Of a stretch of 64,000 nt of DNA, positions 1 to 13,183 are shown piece by piece (the stretch's first letter is position 1; each line of letters begins with the position of its first letter). A model generated the notes under the pieces. The model saw only the letters and a program-made list of their open reading frames with translations. It had not been told where the DNA came from and made no database searches. The DNA lies in the NCBI RefSeq assembly GCF_000002995.4, contig NW_025062479.1, forward strand, positions 4,149,221 through 4,213,220. Reading direction: 5' to 3'. The stretch comes from Brugia malayi (Eukaryota; Nematoda; Chromadorea; Rhabditida; Onchocercidae). Position numbers and translations under genes: made by a program.

Positions 1-989
1 GCCGACCTATACGAGTTTACTATGTAATGTTAGATTCAAAATTTAATTTTATTATATATACTCGCTGCTTTTGTTCTTCATCATTTTTCCCGCAAATTTT
101 AATTTTGCTTTAAATTAAGGAAGTAAAAGGTCTAAAGTTTAATTGGTATTGATGAAATAATGTAATGAATATTATAGCACACCAGATACCAAAAAGTGCT
201 ACCGATGAAGTGAGAAATAAAATTTTAAAACAATATGCTTTTATGAAAATAAGCTATCACAAATAATAGCAAAAAGTTTTTTTTTAGTAGCAATTACGCA
301 GATACCAAAGCCTAGGTAGGTTATTGAAACTTATAAACCATCTTATGTCAGTAAAAATATAAAAATATTGAGCATAATTTAATAAAATCGAAAATTAGGT
401 GAATAAGGTTTGAAAGTGTGATAAAATGAAATTGCGCCTCATTTTAATAGAACAAGGAAATTGCTATGATTTGCCAAACATCAGGATGCGTCGAGCAAAG
501 AAAATGTTACTATCGGTCATTGACAATGGAAAAAAATTTAAGTGAAAGTGAGGAATAAAAAATTCGAAAAGTCGGGATAAAACAGTAAAGGAAATAGGTA
601 ATGTATATGGGTTTACGGTAAAAACATATGATTGGGAACAAAGGGTTTAACGTATAAACATTATTAGAAACAATGTACAAAGGCTTTGCAGTACATACAT
701 AAGATTGGAAACAGAGTTAAGATATAAACATTATTTAAACATTATTTTGCGAAGAGTTCGTATAACTTTTTTCTACGTTTACTTTCCATTCTCATTCATT
801 CTTCTTCTTTAAAATAATATTTTAGAGGCTCGCGAGATTAAAAATTTGTGATAAGAAGGACAGAGAAAGAAAAAATTACTTCATGAATAAATGTTAAGGT
901 TCTAAGATTTTGTAGTAAATTTCGTTGAATTTTACAATCATCCAGATTTTGGGCTGATTAATGGCAGGGCAATGGCGCTTGCAAATATG
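1..989. other. Intergenic, nothing recognised
   Basis: AT-rich sequence with frequent stops in all frames. No exon with paired splice sites, no RNA gene and no repeat was seen. It is probably intergenic or part of an intron of a gene lying to the left. Confidence 0.5.
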
Positions 990-2530
990 AAATTATGACT
1001 AGCAGCATAATAACTTTAATGTTAATCGTAGCACTGGGAGTACTACTCTAAGTGATAATCAAAGTCAATCTTTGACGTTATCATTGCTTATAGGTGTTAT
1101 TGTTGTTTTTATATCACTGATTACATTTTCGTCTTTGAATCGACTGATACGGTTGGTTTCACTATTTAATTTAAAAATTTTGAGCCTTCTAAAATTCCGA
1201 TTTTTCGAATGTCACACAAAATATCCAGTGAACTATCATTCTGTTTTTGAGCAATGATTGCTAAAGCCATACAGCTGGAAAACGCTGAATCACTGGGATT
1301 TTCTGATACTGTTCACATCAGCTACTGGAACTACTGGCTTCTACTGCTGTTGATAATGGGCATTCAGACTAAGCTTTCTTCAAAGAGTTGATTTTTTTTT
1401 TTTTTTGCAAAACCTTCAAGCTACAAATAATAATGCAAAAAATAGTGGTGGTAAGTTGGTCTGAAAATTAGTTTGAAAATGAAATATAAATATGTTGTAT
1501 TTCAAAATTTATTATGCTATCTGTTCTAGGTGGCTGACAGAAGAATTTGTATCAGTGATAGTACTGAGTAACACTAATGACTTATATTTTGATTCCGTAC
1601 TTTATAAGGTCTGTCAACATGGATTTTTCTTTTTCTTTTTTTGGAATTGGAAACTGAACTGAAAATTATTATGCAGGATACGGTTATTGTTTTTGAACTA
1701 TTTTTATGCAGATCCATGTTACTTGGATTTATTTTCGGGTCCAAAAATTTACTTGTCATATTAACCAGCAGTTGTCGAAATGCGTCCGCAAAAGACAGCA
1801 GAAGATTTCGTCAATTTTTGGAAAAGATAAAGCTTGGTCGAATTATTGCACAGTTCTAAAGCAAGAGGAGAGGGGGCGGGAGGGGGGACTAGATATAGTG
1901 TGGGCAACTACCAAGCAGACTTACTAAAAGCAAAACTTAAGTCATAAATTTTAACATGGATTCATCAAATATAGTGGGATCTGAAGTTTTTTTCGATGAA
2001 AGGAGGTATAAAGCATTTGGAATATCAGCAGATGTATCAGTAGTTATTAATTGTCGAAACGGAATTTTCACACCATCAAATAATTTGGAATTACGTAAAA
2101 GTCACACTCATTCAACCTGTAGTGTTGTAAATTGCAAAAATTCATCAGCGTATACGAGAGCCAAGTATAGTATTGATAATCAGTTAATAGGGATGATGAT
2201 CAAATAGCTTCCGAATTTGTTAAAGAGATTGAAAAAAACATCCATCACGATACACTCAGTTTCAAGTTCGAAATTTTTGTTCATTGTACTTTTCATGTTA
2301 TCAAAATTTTAGTAATAAAAATTTCTAGGTTCCCATATTTCGTATTGTAATCCGAAGGAACAATCATTTGGAACGTTCGCATTCTGCAGACAGAAAAAGT
2401 TATAATTGAGCAGATAACGATGCCACCCGAAGTGTTTTGTAATGATGAAAAAAAAAAAAGAAATGACGATCAATTTCATAAGTATGGTACTATATCTGAT
2501 TTTATAACAGAGGTGGGAGATAATCGTTAA
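990..2530 (+). pseudogene. Exon-like patches, possible decayed or unresolved gene
   Basis: Several plus-strand stretches look protein-coding but do not join into one frame. One at about 1272-1390 follows a TACAG acceptor and contains a Leu-rich hydrophobic run after residues SYWNYW. One at about 1532-1610 follows TTCTAG (residues WLTEEFVSVIVLS). An 83-codon open frame with an ATG lies at 1956-2207. At about 2183 the sense-like reading moves to another frame (residues DDDQIASEFVKEIEKN), and further open pieces lie at about 2330-2530, ending in a stop. The 1956-2270 switch is too tight for an intron, so decay or an assembly indel is likelier than splicing. I do not recognise a family, and chance open frames cannot be excluded. 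Confidence 0.25.
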
Positions 2531-4562
2531 AATATGTGCGATGTACCTGAAATCGGACCAATCTTATATTTCCATAAGTCTACTCTGAAATGCTGAATAT
2601 TGACAACATTTGGTTTTTTCCCAAAACAGCATTACCTAGTGAATTTTTTGAGATACAGGCTGTTGTTTTGTTGATATAAGAATGAAATTTTACCTCATGT
2701 TAAATGCCAACGATTTGTTATTTTACGGAATGTTTTATAAATTTTATAAATGTTTGGAGACAGTAAAAAGAAATATTCTTTCTTATTTCAAGACATTAAA
2801 TTAGTTAAATGAGCAAAAGAGCTGTTCATTTTCAGATGCAAATTTCCCTACGAGCATCTCAAGAGTGATTAGTTTACAACTAAAGTTGTTTTGTTTTAAA
2901 TCTGCTGATATCATCATAATTTTATTAAGGCTTTTTACAATGATATATTAATAATATAATGTTATGATATTGCGATCTGCAAAAATTATAACTGCTTCGT
3001 CTGTTCATTTTTGAGATACAAGAATCTTTTTTTCACAGACGTATGTTATTTCAAATTACTAGCCACATATTTGAATGAGAAATATATTTATATAATTCAC
3101 ATATAAAATACTTTCAGAAAGTTGAAGGAAAAAGATTTGGAAGTCTTCATGTTATTCTAAAAAAGTTCTTCAAATTCACGACAACAACTGCTGCTATTAC
3201 ACTTCCATGTAACCACATTACCGAATAAAATTTGAATTCCGTCAATGAATTTTCGCACTGGAATTAAAAATTAGCGAATTTCAGGTTGCATTTCAACTCG
3301 ATGATAGAGAAATTATCCTAAAATACAATGTTAGAAGATCTGCTCAACACAATCTTTTTAGAATATCGTTGAAGATAGAGAAACACGATCAAAAAATTGA
3401 TTTAACTAATTGTATATCAATGCAATAAATTTAGATGTGAATTATATGCAATAGTTGTTATAACAGAAAAAAATATTTCAAACTGACTTTTCCAAATACC
3501 GAACAATGAACAATTTGAGTATTTGTAAATTGATAATAAAACAACATAAGTACTGAAAGATAATATAACATAAAAAATCCTTTATAAGTGTTCTGCATCT
3601 TTTATTTGCGTCCTTATTAAAAGTGTGGAACATTTAGCACAATTACAAAAACTCATACTTTACTGGGATTGGTAATGTTAGGGAAATGACTAGTATTCAA
3701 TTGTTTGCATGGAATTCTTGAATTTAATATTTTAAAATTATTACAATCATAACAACTCGTAGCAGATATCCGTATCTGAAGTTTCATTGTTCAGTCGGTA
3801 CCGTATGATAACATGTGTCTCATTTTGCTTGAGACAACTAACACAAGAACTTTAGTGACAGTTTAAAAAAGCAACAATTTAAATGAAGAGAAAAAGTGTG
3901 ATAGAAGTTGAGACGCCGAAAAGGGAGGGAAACTACTTCAACCAAAAAAAAAAAAACAGCTATATTCAAATTCAAATTAGCAAAATACATATGTCTTCGA
4001 TTATCGAAATTTTTGATAGGCATGACAGAAATCCAAAAGTTCGGAAAACAGAAATCAAAAGACTTGAGTGGAAAAAATTTGATACAATAATCTTAATTTT
4101 TGAAAATATTTTTCTTCATGTACATACTGTAAATTTATAGAAATTTGCGGTAGAAGACATTTTTTAGTAAGCTTTTAAGGACCAAAGTTTCTTCTATAAA
4201 TAATTATATGCAGTTGTTTTCTAATGACACAACCAAAATTTAAAGAAAATATATTTTATGAAACAAACACAGCCTCCTCAACTATAAATTAATTTGCACA
4301 AGAACTGATAGTTCAAAACAAAAGAAAACATCCTAAATGGATAAGAAAAATTAGACAAATTCACAGGACCCCATATATGCAAATCAGCTGAATACACTAC
4401 ATCTATCCCACAATACAGTTGGAAAAAAACTAAACCATTAAAAACTTAGGTTTAAAACTTCATCAAGCCAGAACGCACAAACGAAGAAGCTTAAAATAAT
4501 CCCAGATTTGAGAAAAGTTTTTCCGGTATAGTACTGGGAAGAAAAAACCTTGGCTCGCAATC
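2531..4562. other. Intergenic and 3' flank, nothing firm
   Basis: AT-rich DNA downstream of the minus-strand transporter stop. The open frames here (for example 3883-4140) are short, lysine-rich and unsupported by splice sites. The part nearest 4562 should hold the transporter 3' UTR. Confidence 0.5.
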
Positions 4563-7500
4563 TCAGCTGTCAGTTTGTGACAAACCAGCTTGATGTGAAG
4601 ACCATTCCTCTAAGTCACCTTTTGCCCAAAGCCAAAACATAAATGAGCCAAATATATAAATGCCTGATGTAAAAAAGAACACGGCATGCCATTCACTGCG
4701 CAACTAAAATGATTTCGTATATTTATTTTCTACCTAAGAACGATTGCCAACATTTTACGAAAGAACTTGTTTTTAGAACACGAAATCAAACAAGCAAAAT
4801 TGAAAAATTCTTCAATTACATTTCTTGCTGAACGTCAGGTAGACCGATAAGGAACTAAATTAGCTGAAACAATATGAAAACTAAACCTGATTTTTGACGA
4901 CTGCACCAACAAATAGCGGGCTAATCATCCCTGGCAATGTAGCTAATGTGTTCGAAAAACCCATAAGGTGACCAGCATACTATAAAAGCCTAACTCGCTT
5001 CATTTTAAATTATCAAATTTCATCAAATATTACGAAGAAAAAAACCCTTCAAAATTTATACTTTCAGCTTCTTAAAGCTAAACCCATGCGTTAACTACAA
5101 GATTTTTTGAACTTCACATGTACGTTCAAAGAAACAGTACGCTTTCAGTGAATTTCAAAAAAAAAAAAAATCTCTGCAGTTACCTGCGGAGCGATATCGA
5201 GATAATTGACGGAGAATGCACTCCATGAAAGACCACCCAAACCAACAGAAATTATCAGTGAAATAAGCACCAATAACTTGTGCATTTCTGCGGTTGCTAG
5301 CAACAGAAATGCTGATTCCCCTAATAATCCTAGAAATTTGAATTCACAAGAAATTTTAATCACTGGGAATGATATCAGGACAGCTGAGAGAGACAGCAGC
5401 TAAGAAGAAGAACAAGACATAACGAACTCTAAACTAACCTAAACAGCAGAAAACTTTTCTGGCTTTTGTAGTAGACCACATACAGCTTTTCCTAAGATAA
5501 TCAGCGAAACCACCGGCGGTTAAAAGCACAGCGCCCATTACAAAATACGGAAGAGACGATAGAGATCCAGCCTGTTAACTCAAAAGCAATTTCATTTGAA
5601 AAGCTTTATAATATTATAAAGTGAAAGAAACATAAAAAAAAGATCATCTGTCAACATATATCCAAAAACAAAAATGACTTCTTCACGGTCGTAACTAAGC
5701 GAATTTTCTATTATCCGTGGCAAACTTGTCAACATTATATAAAATCCCCAATTCTGACACACATGTGCGATAACAATGGCCCAAACGGCTTTACTTGAAA
5801 GAATGCGCCTCCATGGAACAATCTGAAATTCAGTGCTAATAAGTGCTAATATAACTAAAATGAATAATTACAGTGCTATATAGAAAGAATAGAACGTGTA
5901 AAAGAATAGAACAAAAGAAGTTAAAAGCAGAAACTTCAGTTACGCTAATGATATCCAGGGTTTCTACAATATCAAGATATTGTTTGACTCGTATATTTCG
6001 AGATTTCGGTGTAACCATTTTTCCTTATTTGAACAACGGAGTCCAGAATTAAATTATTTAGCTCAACGAAACACTCTTCACTCATACGAACAAATTCAAT
6101 CTTACAGAACTTGCTGCTTGTTTAGTTTCGCGCTTTAACAACGTTAGCTCATCCGTGCTTATATTTGGATCGTTTTCCGGCAAATCATAAAACATTTTGA
6201 CCCATAAAAAGCACCATAACAAAGCGGATATCCCTGAAACGCCCGGATAACTGATTTTGAACCAACTTCAATAACACATTTATCTGCAGTAAACTATAAG
6301 AAAGAGTCTTTGTTTCACTCAAACTTATTTCAAATACCTGTTCATCCATCATTATTCATGAGAACTTACCGAAGAAATAAAATATGGATGGCCATCCGAA
6401 ATGATGACCAACAATAGCTGATACAGGCATTGCTATGACTGTTCCGAAATAGGAACCAGAGTATGAAATAGCGCTCATCCGAGTTTTTTCCATTGTTGGT
6501 GCCCAGTTTCCCAATATAGTATGCATTGCTGGATATGATATACCCTAAGAGTATACTTGGCAAATTTATATTAATTAATGAAGGCTTGCGGTAATTTTGA
6601 TCTTATGAATAATGAATGAAAACAAGCATTCATTATACTTAATAAAGAAAATTTACCTCAAAAAGTCCTTCCCAAAATCTTGCGATAATTAATGAACCTT
6701 TTCCAAGTTTTGCTAATGGAGGAGAAAGCAGAGTGAAAACAGCAGTACCTATAATATATGGAGGGATTCTCATGCAGCACCAGTTAGAAACGTTGCTAGC
6801 AAAAATGAATTTCGTATTTAGATAAAGAGAGTCAAAATTATTAATATCTCTGGTCTGGGCCAACGACAACATAGAGTTACCGAAAACACTTGTGCAATAA
6901 ATGAATTTTCCACCGTAATGATGCGCCAAATAACCACCAGGAAGTTGTGTTAAAAAATAGCCATAAAAAAATGCTCCCAGAATAGCACCTTGTGCTACTG
7001 TATCCCACTCGAACTCAGCTTTCCTCTGCAGTAATTTTTAGACTTAACTGAACTAAAAATCTATAAAATTCGTTTGAAAAAAAAAAATCAAATAGTTTAT
7101 AAAAGCCGAAAATGAAATCTGTCAAGTACGCAATAATCATGTATTGAATTCGGACGCTCCCATTTAAATAATTAAATAGAGTGAATTTAACTACTGGAAA
7201 ATGAAACAGCTGAAATCTTGCGATCACGATATCTGATATAATGGTCGGATTGGTAATCTTTTTCTAATCAGTAAGTAAATGACAAATTATATGCAACACT
7301 TTTGATTCAGCTAAAATGCCTTGCCTTAGAATTTGAATGTATGAATACCGGAAATGAAATAAATGCATACCACTTGCTTTCCGTTTATAGTGGTAACAAC
7401 CGTATCGCTAGTCATTTGAACGATGGCGACTGATAAATTTGCCCTCATTGCGTAGATATTGGCAAATCCCAAAAATGCCAATATCACGACAAGATGTCGC

Positions 7501-8007
7501 CGCTGTAAGTAGCATTTCGTCAAGTGCATTTTCGATCCTAAAATTAAAATAATGATCGACGAGGAAAACATTTAAGGGAGACAGAATAAGTCTCAAACAT
7601 TTGATGTGACACGCAAAACCACGTCACTTTAGGGATCGTTCTAACACAATATCATATGGCTAACTTCCAAATGATTTTTGCTCATAAAAAAGTTACGAGT
7701 GATCCGAAATTTCTATGCCAGATTTCCTATCAGAAACAAGATAATTTTTCGACACCCTTCAACTCTTTCAAGCACCCATGAAGGGATTTTACAATTGATC
7801 TTTATCTTAATACTAATCTATTTATTCGCCACAACATATATTTTAAATCTCATTCATATTTTCGCAATTTACCAAGGATAATGCCATGCAATAAATCTTT
7901 TTCCTGCCGTTGAATCAAGGTTCCAATGCATAAATGATATGCAACTGAATATGAATAAATTCAAAAAGTTACCTATGAAATGCGAAACGATACGGTGCAT
8001 CTCCGCA

Positions 8008-8040
<33 letters not shown>

Positions 8041-8096
8041 CCTGAGATTGAGTCGATATCAGCGGAATTTGCAGCACCATATTGTGACACGGACAT
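4563..8096 (-). CDS. SLC17/sialin-type MFS anion transporter
   Basis: Complete 11-exon gene, 472 aa. Exons in gene order: 8042-8096, 7371-7537, 6881-7025, 6657-6748, 6370-6544, 6106-6233, 5679-5822, 5439-5571, 5184-5329, 4887-4979, 4563-4703. All phases agree and the total is 473 codons with the stop. It is a 12-helix major facilitator of the SLC17 family (sialin, vesicular glutamate/nucleotide and Na/phosphate transporters), which moves organic anions or phosphate across lysosomal, vesicular or plasma membranes. Diagnostic residues are NLSVAIVQM after helix 1, the FEWDTVAQGAILGAFFYGY stretch, the GGYLA/GGK loop, WAPTMEKTRM before GSYFGT, and CQNWGFY. The start ATG gives a normal short cytoplasmic N-terminus. 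Length is usual for the family. The exon 7 donor is GTCATT, a weak GT site, but phase and family alignment both support it. Substrate cannot be set from sequence; sialin-like is likelier than VGLUT. Confidence 0.93.
8008..8031. repeat. (AT)12 dinucleotide microsatellite
   Basis: Uninterrupted alternating A and T of about 24 nt. It lies in intron 1 of the transporter, about 10 nt inside the exon 1 donor. Confidence 0.9.
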
Positions 8097-11000
8097 ATTG
8101 CTTTGAGTTGATTAACTAGCTCGTTGGCGAAGAAAACGCTGTCCTCGTGTCAATGCTGCTATTTTTATTGTCGTTCTTGTAGAGAGTGAGCTCTCGCTAC
8201 TAATACCCCACATTAGCGGCACATAAGCGCACACATAACATAAACGACACAAATCAATTCAACCTTCAACACTGTCACAATCGTCTAGCGTGAAGGCTCG
8301 ACGTAAGTAGCTTCTGAAGCCCACCCATTATGGTAGATAGCATCAACAACAAGTAAAGCATCTGTGTAAAAGAAACAGTTGATCATTTCTTAATGAACTT
8401 TTCTCGAAGTTGATATTGTTTAGATGAGACTGGAATCATCTGTATAATTAATAATAAATAGAATAAAAGCAAATGGACATGTTGTGGTGCTTACTGTATA
8501 TGAAACTTGTTTGGCCTCTTAAATAATAAAGAAACAGAAAAGTTTTAGGAACTTTTCTGTTTGGAAACGTTTAGTAAACTTATAAATTTTGTTGTCTCGA
8601 ATTTGTTTTGTCTTCTTTACGGGAACTTTTGAACTTTTATCGAAAATTGTCGGTTCCATACTTTGAAAATAAAAAGACAAGAAATTGTTTTACTGACATT
8701 TCAATTTTCAATAGTTTTATGGAGCAACGATAAGTTTTCTTGTTGATGGTATTATAAATATCAAAATAATCTAGCATTTAAACAAGAAAAATTTGCTATT
8801 GTTCTCATTTCAAGATGTTTCTTTTTTTTTTTTTTTTGCTTTTTTTCTGTTTTTCTTTTTTGGTGAGAAGTTTCATTTCATGTAAGAATTACGAAGAGAA
8901 ATGCATATGAAACCATTGTTAGTATTGCCGGAAATTTCCGCATCTTGATATAAAAATTAGTTTTGTATTTAAAGGGAGTAATAAAATTTTTTGCGATTAT
9001 AATTTCGGGTTGATTTCGAACATATTTGGCAAGTCTGACACATATCTATTAAAACCATCTTTCGCATTAACTAATTCGTTTTCTGTTTTTACAAATTCCA
9101 TCATAAACAAAGAAAAAAAGATATGTGATTAATTTATGTGGTTAATTATATTTTTCTTTTTGAAGATGAAGAAAATACGATAATATATCCTTTAAAGATT
9201 TTTGTTGATTAATGTTAAGATATAGAACTATCGATAGATTTCAAACTTAGAATATAAGAAGCCCCATTAGCATGATCGTACGTTCAGCAGTCGTGCAAAA
9301 TGCATGCAACTCATGCATCAAAAAATCTCGAAATGATTAGCAAACTTCGTAGTTTTTTTTCATAACAACTCTGTTCCATCTATCAAAAAATAAATTCTGC
9401 TATTTTTGATTGAACTTTGAAACCTGGATGTGGATTTCCCAAACTACTACTGAGTAAAATTTTTCAGTTTCCAGCTTAGAGAAGCCAATTTAAGATTATC
9501 GAGATAAAATATCCTTTAAATTTGTTGCAAAAATTTTAATTCTGTTAATAGGTTCCATGCATCATCGCCTCACTTAATCCAATTTAAATAATAATATACT
9601 GACGATGGGCCTAATTTGAATACAAAAAATAAAAAATTTTGAGACTGAGAATTGAAAGATCTGATCATTTTAGTATTGATCCTTCACATTTTCAATCGCC
9701 CAACAGAAGTTAAAATTTAAAAACTGGGACGCAAACAATAACAAATCTTTTCATCTATGCTGTTATTCATATCGTAATGAGTCTTCAATATTTGTGAAAT
9801 GTTAGAAATGTGAAATTTTACTAAAAGTGAAATTCATAGTTTAGCTAAAGCAGCCAACTGGATGCAGATTCAGACGCGCAACATCATTCAGATAATTTTT
9901 TTTTTTTTAATAATATTATGAAATATGATATAATTAAATGCATACGTCTTTCCTTTGATTCGGAATCAATTCAAAAAGGAGAACTGCAGACAGTGTTGGA
10001 CTAGTTATATTTAAAAACAAAAAGACTGTAAGGAAAGTGGTGACAGTTTCAAATTCGAAAAACACGGAAGATGGAAATCGATTTTCTGGATGACACGAAT
10101 GAATTAACATGTCAAATGAGAACAGCAATTATTCTTAAAATGACAAAAGATATTGCATTTCTTGGTCTTAGCTTCGATTAATTAACATGAGACAAATATT
10201 CTTCATTTGCTTTCATCAAGTCAACTTGAAACATTACTATATAGTAAGCAAAGACTGCTTTATACTTTAAGGAGAGTAGAAGAAGTACCAAAGAAGGTTG
10301 GAAAATAACGATACAAAAGTAATTTCAATTACTATGAAGAAAAGTTATAATAATGGGAAAGCACACTGAACCCCCATTAACTCGTATATGGATTTTCCAG
10401 CTCATTAGTTCCACTGTTTTCTTAAAATCATTTCTTTGGCTACGTTTTTTCTAACGAAATAGTATAATCGAAGCTATTTTAACAAAATCACCAAAATATG
10501 TCAAACATACAATTCAAACCGTGGCATGAATTGATGGAGTAAAACTATGGTTAATAACAAGAATTTTCCAGCCAAAAAAACCGATGCATGGAACACCTAC
10601 TTTATTGAGTTCTTAAAAGAAATGACATTCCGGAACCTTTCGACTTAGACTCACAGATTTCTGAGAGGATTAGAAATATGTATTTACTTACCTAAATTTT
10701 GCAAGATTGTGAATTTATTTATTCCAAAATCCGGTGATGACCAAGCTTATAATGGAAGGATTGCATCTTGCAGAATTGTGTTCCCGCCTAATGATGTTTG
10801 ACTACTGAAATCTCCATTTCAACTATTTACTATCCTAGTTCCTATGATATGGGAATAAATTGCATCAGCAGGAGTTGGATTACTGAGCATTCCACCACTA
10901 TGAAATTGATGTCTATGTACTGCCCAGCCAGTTAAAACCAAAACCATTTATTGAAAGAAATGCCTGGCATTACGACTGCCTCCAATTAATTGCCCATTGC

Positions 11001-12150
11001 ACTTGGTTCACCACTAAATTGGCTCATGTAAAAAAATTCACCTGCAAAAGATGCACTTCGACACCACTTATCATAAAGCAAGTATTTTTTTATGATTTTT
11101 ACAAAACAAAAGTATACATCATTTTCAACCACTATATCTTCGTTGCTTACTTTGGTTAAAACAATCGATATCACCAAACTGTAATAGTAAAGGGACTGCG
11201 AGATACAAAGCCAGATTAGTTAATCTTGTAACATGAAAATTCGCTTCATTGACTTCATTAAGGAAAGAGGAACCGTTGTTTGCAGAACACCAAAAAAAAT
11301 TAAAGGTGAAAAAATATATAAGCAGTCAAAAACAGAATAAAAGAATCATACAATTAGTCTCAAAACTAATAAAAAATTGAGGTACAAATGCAAAGGTATC
11401 CTTCACACTACACACCACAACTTAATATCTGCTTTAAACTACGAAAAATTTCAACACCGTCATACCAAACTAGAAAGCTGTCAATAACATCTGTGTAAGG
11501 GTTTATGGCGAAGTGTATAGCAGGAAAAAATACCATAGCATTTAAGGTTGAAAATCAACAGTCTAATTTTAAGGGAGAAATAAATAAATAATAATGACTT
11601 ATTAAACTATAAAACTTTGCTGAAATTTGCAGAAGCTGTCAGTTTCCCACTTACGGACTTCATTGGACACATAAATTTTCTTTAAATTACTGATTGGAAA
11701 ATGAACTTTCTTTGAATTCTATATAAGAAAGAATTATCCCTACAAGCAAATGAGGTATGGGTTATCCGTTCATGCATACCAGAAACGAGCAACATAAACG
11801 AATCATTAAAGATTTGTCATCGAAACACATTTACAATAATAATTTCATCAATTAATGGTATTGCCTCCAATAATTTTGTTCTAAATTATGGTAATCTAAT
11901 GACATATCTAGCGTTTTGGGCTTTTTTACTCAAAAAACAAAGAAATATCCCGATCTATAAATTGTCCACGCAAATTTAATGAAATAAATAATAAATACAA
12001 TTAACCTGAAAAAGATGTACAAAATCAAACACATCAACTAATATCAGCTTCGCTGATGAATCAAACAACTAATTTATATTCCTTATTAACTAAAAGTAAA
12101 TACATTTTATATACAATGTAGGAAATATATATATATAAATATAAGCGAAA
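8097..12150. other. Intergenic region between transporter and TPS
   Basis: This holds the transporter upstream flank and, at the far end, the TPS 3' flank. About 8140-8330 is less AT-rich than its surroundings and is a candidate promoter/5' UTR. No firm gene was found. Weak coding-like pieces on the minus strand at about 10740-11050 are listed separately. The remainder has no recognisable content. Confidence 0.5.
10740..11050 (-). other. Coding-like patch, unassigned
   Basis: On the minus strand a good acceptor (TTTTGCAG) at about 11042 precedes an open stretch reading GEFFYMSQFSGEPSAMGN and a stop. Further down are an open piece reading SGGMLSNPTPADAIYSH and one containing QTSLGGNTILQDAILPL. 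The pieces are in different frames with no convincing donors between them. They could be remnants of a Gly/Ser-rich protein or an alternative 3' end of something upstream. No family is recognised. Confidence 0.15.
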
Positions 12151-13149
12151 TTACTCCTCATCTTCATCATCATCTCCCTGTGGCCGAATTGTAATTTCAC
12201 GTACGGTTGCATTTGCCATCGCACCAAGTAAAACCTTTAACAAAGCTATTTTATAAGTACGGAAATTAAGAATGTTGGTTCAGAATACCAGCACACTGAA
12301 GTTTTTAGAGCTGCTTGGATTATCATAAGGATCATCGTCTCATAGTTATAGCTTGTAAATGGACAAGATTAAAGCAATCTTACTTCTGGACAAGAAACGA
12401 AAACATAGTGGTCGTTTTCATAGATTCCGCAGAGTGAGCGCACTTTTTCTTGCAACTGAGGATTTGTTGTGACCCAAATTGTGTAAACATTCGCTGGCGA
12501 ACAAAGCAAACATTCCTCAAGCATCGGTAAATCGGTTTCAGAGTCACCACATACCAAAATTTTACCACAGTTTAGTTTCAACCCCATTTTTGATTTGATC
12601 AAACGAATCCCATGACCCTTATTAAAAATACGACCAGAAATCTTTGCCTAAAATAGAAGTCGAATGGGAGCGGAATAAAAATATTAAAATTTAGCAGCAA
12701 AAAGCTAATCAGTAAAGCCGAGTTTAATCAAGACTGAATGTGCCAGACAAAGTTGTCTCGCAGAAATTACACGAATTCCTAACAAATGCCATGCAAATAT
12801 TTGATATGCACTAAAGTTCTTTTTAAACAGCAATTTGCATACATGTTATCAACCATGTATAATGCGGTCAATAAAAATAAAGATTCAATAAGGACATCGA
12901 AAATTACCGTCGCACTATTCACTTCCGACAGTGCTACTTTCGTGAATATCTTCAAATCGAATTCACCCTCTCGTAATGTTAAAGTTGTAGCCATAGGATC
13001 TACTTCGTTCACTATTTTACATACTGCTTGATACCTAAAAATACCGCAGCAATAAAATTTTCTGACTTCCCGTAGGATTATAAATTCTTTTCCATGGACG
13101 TTTAAAGCAGATATTTTTGAATTTATTAGTTTTTAAGCGCTTCCTTAAA

Positions 13150-13183
<34 letters not shown>

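Noticed and set aside
3883..4140. 85-codon plus-strand frame
   Set aside because: Lys-rich frame over A-rich DNA with no splice-site or family evidence.
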